NCBI GenBank assembly: GCA_026770575.1
Contig: MU657492.1
Span: 3,113 to 16,083, forward strand
From: Pelagophyceae sp. CCMP2097
Lineage: Eukaryota > Sar > Pelagophyceae
Direction: 5' to 3'
Length of the DNA stretch: 12,971 bases
Below are positions 1 through 6,930 of the stretch, piece by piece; within the stretch, counting starts at the first letter, position 1, and every line of letters begins with the position of its first letter. The position numbers were made by a program, and so were the translations under genes. Below the pieces are notes generated by a model that was not told where the DNA came from, searched no databases, and worked only from the letters and a program-made list of their open reading frames with translations.

Positions 1-1267
1 GCGACAACTGCAGTACCGCAGTTGCCTCCTACGCCTGTCGTCGTTACAGGACCACCTTTAATTTGGAAAATGTCTTCAGGCGTTATCAACATCAACACTT
101 TCCACGGGCTTGATAAGCCATTGAGCGAAGAGACGGAAGACCCCGGAGAATGGTTCCGACAATTTAGAGGCTTCCGCAAAACAAACAAAGACAAGCCCAC
201 AGCCGAGCAGATCCTCGACATCTTCGAGACCAAAGTCGAGGCATCAAGAGCAGAAGATGTTGATGACTTTCGACAAAATTATAGCATGGTCAAAACACCA
301 CCGAATATTACATCGGCGGATTATCAGGTTGAATTGGCAAAATGGAACGGTGAACTGTTGGATGCGCTTCTCATTAAGATGGAAGATAACTTTAAAGCCA
401 ATAGTTCACTACGATCAGGCCGCTTAGCACACGAATGGATGAACATCAAGCAAATGAGAGACGAATCCGTGGCGGGTTGGCAAGCTCGTCTTAAAAAAGC
501 TTGTGCGAGATTTCTCCAAACTTACACCGCCGATATGGAAGTCACAAAACGATATTATGGAGAAATTCAACCAAGGACTTCTTGGCGAATTGAGAAGCAT
601 GACGTGGGTTATGCGACATCAATTTATGATTGTAGAGAACGACCCAAAAGAAGAAGCTCTGAGGAAATATAATGTATTCGTTGAAAGTGTTAAAGACGCT
701 GCTGCGACCATGCAATTGGCCCAAGAGTCGATCAAGGAACGCGATTCAAGTTTGACCATTACACAAGCTAAGTATGAAAACCGCAAACAGGACGATTTAA
801 AACGCGGCTCAAGTCCACATCGACGTGTTCAGGCTGTGGCGGAGGAAAACAGGTCACTCCAGGGTATAACTGGACTCTGTTTTGCTTTTGCCAAACATGG
901 CAGATGCCCACGAGGAAAAGATTGTCGTTTTACCCACACGTCTGCTCGAGAGTGGATGGCAACACCCGACTTTTCCCCGGAATCACCTCGCAGAAGAGAG
1001 ATTGCCAGTGAACTTGCGTGGTCTGAATCTGAAACCTCAGATTCAATTCCTCAAACAAGACCTCGTTGGAAAACCTATCGAGACGCCGGGCAAACTAATT
1101 TGAAGAAAAGTGATTCACAACCCAAGAGTCTCGATGAAGTGTACGAGAAATTAGACAAACTATCTAAAGTGGTTTCGGATCTTTTAGAGAAAAGGACCCC
1201 AGTTCAGACAAGGCGAGAGAATCGACTAAAAATACAGCGAATTTTACGATCTGGACTGTCAGCATAA
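1..1267 (+). pseudogene. gag: gag remnant with CCCH zinc finger, frameshifted
   Basis: Gag is the structural protein that packages element RNA. The first frame is open from base 1; its first in-frame ATG is at 70 and it stops at 672. It shows a capsid-like region ending in a KQ-x3-ESV-x-G-W type helix (about 450-480), as in Ty3/Gypsy gag. Capsid-like sequence then continues in the next frame from about 540 (…GLLGELRSMTWVM…) to the TAA at 1265-1267. This means an extra base, or the loss of two, near 530-545 within the capsid. A basic region follows, then a textbook C-x8-C-x5-C-x3-H finger at 878-937. That is a CCCH finger, where most gag proteins carry a CCHC knuckle. The remaining C-terminus is polar and Arg/Ser-rich. 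The frameshift lies inside the capsid, so decay or a sequencing error is likelier than programmed frameshifting. Confidence 0.75.
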
Positions 1268-1272
1268 ATACA

Positions 1273-2191
1273 GTGGGAAACGATTCGGCTGGAAGAACCT
1301 CGCCTGAGTTATCAATTCTAAGAATACCAGCGGCATACGTCAAAGGTTTTATCAGCGCTTGTCCAGTCAACACGCACATTGGCATTGATGCGAATAACGA
1401 GGCTCCGCACACACTTATCTCTGAAGCGTTCTATCGGCAGTATCTCGAACCGATGGGAGAAGTTTTGGAAACGATCCAAGACGGAAACATGCCAAAGTTA
1501 ATAGGAGCCGGTTGCGACGAAATAGCTCCTTTGGGCATTATTAGAGATTTAGACGTTACTTTCGGTTCAAACGCACGAACTTCACCTCATATTAATATCA
1601 CGGCGCTAATTCCTAAAGGAAGATTTTCTTGTGACGTTCTTTTTAATGTCGATACTATCAGGAAGCTTTGGCATGGTGATCGATTACTCAAGTCCAGAAC
1701 CTTTCATCACTCTCAACAAATTAAATCCGATTATCCACATCGAACTGGGACAAACCCCGATGAAAAGTGTTGCCGAGACAAATTCGAGCACAGGCACTCT
1801 TCCTCGCGGACGACAAGTAACCAGTGTCTCAACAATCTTCGATTTGCAGAAAGACCACATAGTACCTCCTCACACCACACACGAGAAACCTTTGTGTATA
1901 ACAGCCATTATCCAAAATGTTGAAGAGGACTATTCCTTTACCCCTCCTGATACATTTTCAGCGATTCTCCCCGGTTATCTACCAAAGGAAACCGACCAAA
2001 CGACTTTGTTGGCCATTAATCCTACCGACGATCCCATTTTGTTGGGACGCGTCTTTGAAGTCAACACCAATGTTCCATTAACTTCTAAAATGGTTCGAAA
2101 ACCAGAAACGATTTTCACGAAAGAAAAGAATCGCCCATTAAAGTCCGGTCTACGCATTATTATTCCTTTGACGGTGCTTGCGGTCACATAA
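1273..2191 (+). pseudogene. Retropepsin-like (protease) segment, frameshifted
   Basis: By position (after the gag zinc finger, before RNase H) this should hold the aspartic protease. A stretch around 1381-1430 reads I-G-I-D-A-N-N…T-L-I-S-E-A-F, resembling the retropepsin active-site strand. The usual D-S/T-G triad is D-A-N here (Asp codon at 1387-1389), so catalysis is doubtful. A later segment around 1500-1650 (L-I-G-A-G…D-V-L-F-N-V-D) resembles the flap and the C-terminal strand of the fold. The first frame stops at 1923, but the retroelement-like sequence continues in the next frame from about 1660 to a TAA at 2189-2191. The coding frame appears open upstream of the GTG at 1273 as well, overlapping the end of gag. 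The assignment rests on position and weak motif similarity; the loss of function is inferred. Confidence 0.5.
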
Positions 2192-3553
2192 CTCCTTGCT
2201 TGTTGTAGCACTTTGTTTTTTCGAGACGAAAGTCAGACGACAGCCGTTAATTCTAATGAGAAACGCCGCATCTCGTCTATAACAGAGGACCCTTCGGCGC
2301 TTATACAAGACGAGTTGAACCACCTCAACGCAGAAATGAGAGACCACCATACTGAGTTGTCACAACAGGTGGATCAAGACGATTATTTAGACATTCCATG
2401 TCATATGGAACCTGAAGAAATTGCAGAAGAAGATTTCTTGACACAACTATCAATAAATCCAGAATTATCATCGGAACAACAAGCCGACGTTGCAGCTTTA
2501 ATTCGCAATTATGAACCACTTTTTGTTCAACCAGCAGCCGCTTTACCATTCGCAGATAAGTGTGAACACTTTATTCCAACGGACGACGCACCACTGCAAA
2601 CGCAAGCTTTTGAAGAGATCAAAACAGCCTTAACAACGGCGCCTGCGCTACTATTACCAGACATGACAGCTCCGTTTAATTTAGACGCTGATGCATCAAA
2701 ACTTGGTTTTGGGGCAACTCTTCTTCAAAAGGGCGGGGGTAACGGCCCAATGCAAGTCTGCGCCTACTTAAGCCGGACAACGTCAATTGCAGAACGTCGC
2801 AGGGCACACCCTAATAAACTCGAAGCACAGGCCGTCGTTTGGGCCGTAGACCGATTACGCCCATACCTTCATTCACTATTCGAACTCCGAACCGACGCTC
2901 GCAATCTTTGTTGGTTAATGCGACAAGACCTTTCGTCGGGTATGTATGCACGCTGGGTGTTGAAATTATCAGAATACGACTTCAATGTATGCCACGCCAC
3001 CATCCCAGCGGCAGACGCCTTATCTAGAAACGCAATTTCGGACTTAGTTGACAACGACAGACTAAGTGTTTATATTGCAAAAGAAGACACTTCAGACATG
3101 TTACCAGCAACAGTCAAATTAGTCCATTTATTGCCAAATTCATTGGCATCGCTCGATCGGCCTATTGATCCATCTCTTCAAGATATCTACAAATCTCAAC
3201 GCGAAGATCCGATTCTATCACGCATCATCTTAGACTGCATACAGGGCAAAACAGTAAAAACGAAACGAAGACAATATTACATCGAGAACAATATTCTATA
3301 TCACCAGAGGGAAGACGTTACGAGAGTACATCACCAGTTGGTGATACCGGTTGATTATCAACAAATCTTCTTACGACGAATCCACATATCCCCACTCACT
3401 GGACATTTGGGTATCAACAGGACATTGCATGTACTTCAACGACAAGCTTATTGGCCCACTATGATTCAAGACGTGAAAAGTTTCACAGCCTCTTGTCATG
3501 AATGCCAGAAACAGAAAGCATCACAACACAAACGATATGGAGATTTACACAAG
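2192..3553 (+). pseudogene. pol: pol remnant lacking reverse transcriptase and integrase core
   Basis: This is the retroelement part of the 2213-5017 frame. What is kept: the pre-RT region, the RT-RNase H connection, a complete-looking RNase H of the RT_RNaseH type (D-A-D-A-S-K, K-L-E-A, R-T-D-A and A-A-D-A-L-S-R motifs), and the H2C2 integrase zinc-binding domain, ending in C-x2-C and R-Y-G-D-L. What is missing: all RT fingers and palm, normally some 200 residues, removed at about 2600-2606 without breaking the frame, and the whole integrase catalytic core after about 3553. It can encode neither a polymerase nor a strand-transfer enzyme. The intact RNase H residues may mean the deletions are recent or the frame is kept for another reason; the sequence alone cannot tell. 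Confidence 0.75.
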
Positions 3554-5017
3554 ATCATCCATGCCACGTCCTTGTTGAAGGGTGGCCAGCTACCACGATC
3601 TGTCTTACGACAACTTGTCGTTGAGAAGCGCATTGTGGCGATGGTCATTAAGGAAACTACAGAGCACTCATCATATCCGAAAGTTCTGACCAAAAGAGAA
3701 CTTTCCATGCCTGTTAATGTTCGCGCTGTGAGTAGTATTTACAGAAAATTCGATCGACACATTCCGCATGGAAAATTCAAAGTGAACTGCTTTCGAATTC
3801 GGGATTCTCCGAGAGAGTTCCATTCTTTCCGGAAAATCGGCAGCGATCTCTCAACTTCGGCTTCCGACGTGATGGACTGCTCCGCTGACTACGACCCTCG
3901 CCCCGCCACCGGCACCATGGTGCTGTACCGCGGCGCCGCCGCCGACGCCGCCGCCGACGCCGCCGCGTTCGACACCGAGGGCGAAGAGGAGTCGGAATTC
4001 GACGACGAGGGCACCGAGGACTCGCACACGCTGATGCACAATGGCAACGACGACCCCGACACCACCGCCTTGGTGCTGCACCACAACGACGCCGCCGCGT
4101 TCGGCGCAAACGGCCAGGAGGCGACGGACGCCTCGGACGTCTTCGATTCCGTGAATTTGAACCGTTCTACGTCGATCAGCTCGGAACTTTCGGCGTCGCA
4201 GGACGGCCAGTTCCAGGTCGCGCACTACCAAGTCCGCGCCATCGCATTGGCGACTCCCATGCAGGAGCTGGACGCTTGGGCGTCCCGAGAACCGTTCGAC
4301 GCAAACGAGATCCAGCAGGACCAGACCTGCACCTTCGAGGACGAGCCCTACCTGTACCACTTGGGGCCGACCTCAGACCAGCACCGCGCCGAGCTCCCTT
4401 CAGGCGCCAACTCGTTGGTTCTGCACGACCCCTACGGCAACGAGTGGACCGCGCTCAGCGAGATCTTCGCCACGCACTTCAACAAAGTTTGCATGATAGG
4501 CGAGTCCAACTCCAAGAACTTCACGTACCGGAGACCCTGGCTCACGCAGACGAAAGTGCAGCACCAGGGCATGCTCAAGATCGAGAAGGAGCAATACGTG
4601 CCCGTCGGCTTCTCCGCCTCGCCGCTGCCGATTTACGTCGTGTGCCAGCTCTCGCTCGAATACGAGAACAGTGGCAACCTCGTCGCCGAGATGGCCTTTG
4701 CGATCACGCTGCAGGAGTTGGTGAAGAACAAGAATTCCTTGGACAACTTCCTACAGTCGGGTGGACAAGTGAAGCAGTCGGACCGCGTCATCCGCATCTC
4801 GGCACAGGGGCCGCACTACTCGGATTACCACGATTTGTGCATCGACTTCATCGAGAGCATCGCGGAGATGGGCCTCAAGCTGGACCCGTTGAATTCGCGG
4901 TACAACCTTTGGACCAGCGCAGACGGCTTGGCGACCAAGGGCCAGCGCATCGGCATGATCCTCGACCAGGAGAGCAAGATCGAGAACTCGCACCGCGTCG
5001 CGCCGCGCCTCGGCTGA
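2213..5017 (+). CDS. Chimeric ORF: pol remnant (RNase H + integrase zinc finger) fused to unknown host-like protein
   Basis: A 934-codon frame without stops; the frame is already open from 2192, just after a TAA. Residues 1-130 resemble the start of a Ty3/Gypsy pol (H-F-I-P-T-D-D-A-P). At about residue 131 the sequence jumps straight to the RT/RNase H connection (AFEEIK…APALLLPD), so the RT palm and its YxDD motif are missing in frame. RNase H spans about 150-275 with D160, E204, D228 and D268 present. The integrase HHCC finger is H391, H398, C428, C431. Integrase similarity ends near residue 447. Residues 448-553 are unrecognised. From about 554 the composition becomes GC-rich and host-like: acidic/Ala-rich to about 640, then a globular-looking region of about 270 residues that I do not recognise. 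No signal peptide or membrane span is evident. It could be a real fusion gene, an insertion scar, or an assembly join. Confidence 0.6.
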   Translation: MFFRDESQTTAVNSNEKRRISSITEDPSALIQDELNHLNAEMRDHHTELSQQVDQDDYLDIPCHMEPEEIAEEDFLTQLSINPELSSEQQADVAALIRNYEPLFVQPAAALPFADKCEHFIPTDDAPLQTQAFEEIKTALTTAPALLLPDMTAPFNLDADASKLGFGATLLQKGGGNGPMQVCAYLSRTTSIAERRRAHPNKLEAQAVVWAVDRLRPYLHSLFELRTDARNLCWLMRQDLSSGMYARWVLKLSEYDFNVCHATIPAADALSRNAISDLVDNDRLSVYIAKEDTSDMLPATVKLVHLLPNSLASLDRPIDPSLQDIYKSQREDPILSRIILDCIQGKTVKTKRRQYYIENNILYHQREDVTRVHHQLVIPVDYQQIFLRRIHISPLTGHLGINRTLHVLQRQAYWPTMIQDVKSFTASCHECQKQKASQHKRYGDLHKIIHATSLLKGGQLPRSVLRQLVVEKRIVAMVIKETTEHSSYPKVLTKRELSMPVNVRAVSSIYRKFDRHIPHGKFKVNCFRIRDSPREFHSFRKIGSDLSTSASDVMDCSADYDPRPATGTMVLYRGAAADAAADAAAFDTEGEEESEFDDEGTEDSHTLMHNGNDDPDTTALVLHHNDAAAFGANGQEATDASDVFDSVNLNRSTSISSELSASQDGQFQVAHYQVRAIALATPMQELDAWASREPFDANEIQQDQTCTFEDEPYLYHLGPTSDQHRAELPSGANSLVLHDPYGNEWTALSEIFATHFNKVCMIGESNSKNFTYRRPWLTQTKVQHQGMLKIEKEQYVPVGFSASPLPIYVVCQLSLEYENSGNLVAEMAFAITLQELVKNKNSLDNFLQSGGQVKQSDRVIRISAQGPHYSDYHDLCIDFIESIAEMGLKLDPLNSRYNLWTSADGLATKGQRIGMILDQESKIENSHRVAPRLG
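3872..5017 (+). CDS. Unrecognised host-like protein (alternative start inside the chimeric frame)
   Basis: An ATG at 3872 falls where base composition switches from retroelement-like to GC-rich. Translation from here gives about 381 residues and may be the original gene, or its last exon. The first about 90 residues are acidic, Ala-rich and probably disordered. They contain spaced G-T-M-V, H-T-L-M-H and T-A-L-V-L-H segments that recall the linker of MST/GCK-type STE20 kinases. That resemblance is weak, and no kinase domain is present in the window. The remaining about 270 residues look globular, with aromatic and charged residues in normal proportion and no stop. The gene ends at TGA 5015-5017 in GC-rich sequence. 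Function unknown. If the protein began further upstream in the host, the retroelement has replaced its 5' part. Confidence 0.5.
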   Translation: MDCSADYDPRPATGTMVLYRGAAADAAADAAAFDTEGEEESEFDDEGTEDSHTLMHNGNDDPDTTALVLHHNDAAAFGANGQEATDASDVFDSVNLNRSTSISSELSASQDGQFQVAHYQVRAIALATPMQELDAWASREPFDANEIQQDQTCTFEDEPYLYHLGPTSDQHRAELPSGANSLVLHDPYGNEWTALSEIFATHFNKVCMIGESNSKNFTYRRPWLTQTKVQHQGMLKIEKEQYVPVGFSASPLPIYVVCQLSLEYENSGNLVAEMAFAITLQELVKNKNSLDNFLQSGGQVKQSDRVIRISAQGPHYSDYHDLCIDFIESIAEMGLKLDPLNSRYNLWTSADGLATKGQRIGMILDQESKIENSHRVAPRLG

Positions 5018-5025
5018 ATTGGCCA

Positions 5026-5102
5026 GGCGTCCGACAGACACGGCGTGAAACCACTCTTCTTTTGAGGGGCGGGCTTTTACGTTCCGTGCCGTATCGGACG
5101 CC
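5026..5102. repeat. Inverted repeat / hairpin just after the chimeric ORF
   Basis: GGCGTCCGA (5026-5034) is the exact reverse complement of TCGGACGCC (5094-5102), with a 59-nt loop. Partial similarity continues inward (ACGGC…). It begins 9 bp after the TGA of the 3872-5017 frame, so it may lie in that gene's 3' untranslated region. No function can be assigned. Confidence 0.5.
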
Positions 5103-5191
5103 AAACAAGTCCCTCTGCTGGCGGGCCGTTTACCAAGCCCGTTGAGCACGTCCTTCAACACATCAAGCCGTTCAAGAGCCCGTTGAAAGCA

Positions 5192-5224
5192 CGTTCTTTC
5201 CACAATCCTTTACCGGAAAGAACG
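5192..5224. repeat. Perfect 10-bp-stem hairpin
   Basis: CGTTCTTTCC (5192-5201) and GGAAAGAACG (5215-5224) are perfect reverse complements separated by 13 nt. It lies in non-coding sequence about 175 bp after the preceding stop. It could be a 3' UTR structure or part of a decayed repeat. Confidence 0.55.
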
Positions 5225-5339
5225 CCCCTTTACTTCAACCTGAAGCTCCAACTTCCTCTCTTAACCACTCATATTAACACTAACAAAGTAACTTATATTG
5301 CACTGCGCTGTCCTGGGTCCCTCGGGACGCAGCGTAACA

Positions 5340-5702
5340 CCAGCGCACCCTCTTGCGCCGAGATTCGTGATGATTTCTTCTTCTTTCCCTTGGAGCATTT
5401 TCGATGGCCAGTGACCGAGTAAAACCGAGTTGGCTACTCTGTTTACTAGATCACACTTGCCGAGTAAAACCGAGTAAGAACTTTATAAAACTCAACCGAG
5501 TAAAACCGAGTAGGTGTCTCCTACCTCCAACGGCTCCAATTTAGTCGCGTGCCGTCGGCTTGGTCTGCGACTGCGGCGCGTTTGACGGCGCCTCGCCCGG
5601 GTTCGCCCGAGCCGCCCCGGGGGGATTTATTGGGGGCGTTGGGGGGGAAGGGGAAGAAGAAGAAAAAATCACCGCGAATCTCGGCGCAAGAGGGTGCGCT
5701 GG
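5340..5702. repeat. 28-bp perfect inverted repeat pair with flanking similarity
   Basis: The 28 bp at 5340-5367 (beginning CCAGCGCACCCTCTTGCG) reappear exactly in reverse complement at 5675-5702. Similarity with a few mismatches continues into the T/C-rich tail (5368-5393 against 5646-5674). Read along each arm, both encode a peptide with S-A-P-S-C-A-E-I-R followed by D-F-F-F-F. The spacer of about 307 bp holds the CCGAGT repeats and GC-rich sequence. These are two opposed copies of one dispersed sequence, or the ends of a composite insertion. Confidence 0.7.
5415..5511 (+). repeat. Three copies of CCGAGTAAAACCGAGT
   Basis: Identical 16-mers lie at 5415-5430, 5460-5475 and 5496-5511. Each is itself two CCGAGT hexamers spaced by AAAA. 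The distances between copies (45 and 36 bp) are unequal, and the sequence between copies is not repeated. That fits a conserved binding-site-like motif better than simple slippage. Confidence 0.8.
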
Positions 5703-5887
5703 CATCCCCGCGCGCTCCCAAGGCCCACGCCAAGCGGGCCGATTTGAAGGAAGCCCAACGGACGACTCAACTGAAACTTCTCCCTGGGAGAAATTCTCCG
5801 GATAGGAATCCTAGGAATTCCTAAAGCTGAAAGTTATCTAAATTTTAAGTGAGTTGGGTTTTAAACTCAGTTTTAGGCGCATAAATC

Positions 5888-5907
5888 GAAAGTTATCTAA
5901 ATTTTAA
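5888..5907 (+). repeat. Subterminal direct copy of the transposon end
   Basis: Twenty bases starting GAAAGTTATCTAA repeat the left TIR in direct orientation 60 bp inside it (5828-5847 against 5888-5907). The right end has a degenerate counterpart at 6781-6799 (TTAAAATCTAGACAACTCC), about 51 bp inside the right TIR and in the same orientation as it. TTTTAAGTGAG (5843-5853; 6764-6774) and AACTCAGTTTTA (about 5865; about 6722) also occur near both ends. Repeated subterminal motifs of this kind often bind transposase; that role is inferred. Confidence 0.65.
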
Positions 5908-6597
5908 CTTTTAAGACAAAGAAGATGTCAGCTGCTTAAAGGCGATTTTAACAAGTCTATATTTAGGATGCCAAAGTGACATTATCGCGGCTGACTGTCC
6001 TCTCGTGGGAAACGCCCTCCGGCGGCTCCACGGCGGCGACTGGGTCCCATATAGGTCGTGTTTGAAGCGAAGGCGCTGCCGCGATGCGACGGGGGAGCCT
6101 TGCAACCGCGGCGCAGCGGGCCAAGCGCGGCGCCGGCGTTGCATTCGCTTCATACTGCGACGGCGGGGCGGGCCCGGCGGGGGCGATGCCGGCAAAAGTT
6201 TCGAGAGAAAGTGCCGCCGCGCCGCCTTGTTATCGACCCGAGAGGGAAAAGCATACAAAAACGCCGACGCTCAAACCCCGGCCGGCGGGCCTCACAGCCG
6301 GGCGCGGGTGTCGGAAGCGACGGGCCCACGAAGCACGGGCGGCGGCGCCGCCGCGACGCGGCTGGCGGGACCACCATTCTTTACGCGTGCAGCGACGCGC
6401 TCCACGACGCGGCCCCGTCGATAAATTGAGCCGAACTTCGAGACAGCGCACCGGAAGGCGGCGGGGGCACCTCGCCGCCGGAGCTGCGCGCGGCGGCGAC
6501 GCCGCGGGCACCGAACGAGCCGACCACTTTTACAGTAAGCGGCGCCCCGCGCCAGCGACTCCGGCTGTGCCTTTCGTTCAAACTTCGCCGCGCGGCG

Positions 6598-6648
6598 CGG
6601 GTATCGGCGCGGGCGCCGGCACCGGCGCGGGCATCGGCGCGGGCGGCA
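6598..6648 (+). repeat. Short tandem GGCGCGGGC repeats
   Basis: Imperfect 12-bp units of the form GGCGCGGGC-xxC recur about four times inside the GC-rich core of the transposon. They would read as Gly-Ala-Gly-Ile/Thr in one frame. This is low-complexity sequence with no evidence of coding. Confidence 0.6.
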
Positions 6649-6930
6649 TTCGACCATATGCAAGGCATCCGACCTCTCATCGCGCGAGTGACTCGCTGAA
6701 CTCGTTTAAAATCCGAGCAGAACTCAGTTTTAAATGGGCCTATTTAAAGGCTCGGAGAGGGGTATTTTAAGTGAGGCCTCTTAAAATCTAGACAACTCCT
6801 CCATTTCCGGCTTTTAAGGCCGCTTAAAGCTTTAAAATTTAGATAACTTTCAGCTTAACGAAGGCGGAACACTTTGCGAGTCGCCAAAGCCCCGACCTCG
6901 CACAAATGTTCGCACAACAACCCCCCCGGA

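Larger units (their letters stand above)
1..3553 (+). mobile_element. Decayed Ty3/Gypsy-like retrotransposon (internal part, no LTR seen)
   Basis: The order gag - zinc finger - protease-like - pol (RNase H, integrase HHCC) on one strand is that of a Ty3/Gypsy LTR retrotransposon. The sequence is visibly less GC-rich than the rest of the window. The left end lies outside the window, since the gag frame is already open at base 1. The right end is where integrase similarity stops, near 3553, shortly after the HHCC finger. No LTR, primer-binding site or polypurine tract could be identified. The copy is defective: gag shifts frame near 540, the protease frame shifts near 1660, a TAA interrupts the frame at 2189-2191, the reverse transcriptase core is absent, and the integrase D,D-35-E core is absent. 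It cannot be autonomous. The right boundary is an inference, uncertain by about 50-300 bp. Confidence 0.85.
5018..5824. other. Intergenic stretch without a supported gene
   Basis: No open frame here looks like a protein. The stretch carries a 9-bp-stem hairpin (5026-5102), a near-repeat of GCCCGTTGA…GCACGT (about 5139 and 5178), a 10-bp-stem hairpin (5192-5224), one arm of a 28-bp inverted repeat (5340-5367), the CCGAGT motif cluster (5415-5511), a purine-rich run (5641-5668), the other arm of the inverted repeat (5675-5702), a 15-nt palindrome TTCTCCCTGGGAGAA (5778-5792), and a palindromic AGGAATTCCT just before the transposon at 5825. Confidence 0.6.
5825..6855. mobile_element. Non-autonomous DNA transposon (MITE-like) with 24-bp TIRs
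   Basis: The left end (5825-5848, beginning AGCTGAAAGTTATCTAA) is repeated perfectly in reverse complement at the right end (6832-6855). Both ends are flanked by TAA (5822-5824 and 6856-6858), which fits a 3-bp target-site duplication. A TAA/TTA duplication is typical of the PIF/Harbinger group, so that is the best guess; CACTA elements also make 3-bp duplications. The first and last 130 bp or so are AT-rich with repeated TTTTAA motifs. The core (about 6000-6660) is very GC-rich. A plus-strand frame spans 6084-6770 in the core, but its Arg/Ala/Gly-rich translation resembles no transposase, and long frames are expected by chance at this GC content. I see no DDE motif. Confidence 0.8.

Noticed and set aside
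1200..1275. Programmed -1 frameshift site between gag and protease
   Set aside because: The A-rich run near 1226-1232 does not match the X XXY YYZ pattern in the gag frame, and the element has other frameshifts that are clearly decay.
3777..4360. Minus-strand frames opposite the acidic part of the chimeric ORF
   Set aside because: They are Arg- or Val/Gly-rich complements of GCC/GAC codons in the plus-strand coding sequence, with no protein-like features.
4276..5145. 289-codon plus-strand frame overlapping the 3872-5017 protein
   Set aside because: Its translation is Arg/Ala/Pro-rich, typical of an out-of-frame reading of GC-rich coding DNA. The other frame has balanced, protein-like composition.
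5415..5511. CRISPR-like array from the repeated 16-mers
   Set aside because: There are only three copies with unequal spacing, short units, and eukaryotic context without cas genes.
6084..6770. Long plus-strand frame in the transposon core as a transposase gene
   Set aside because: The translation is Arg/Ala/Gly-rich with no DDE-type motif, and several other frames are equally open because of high GC.
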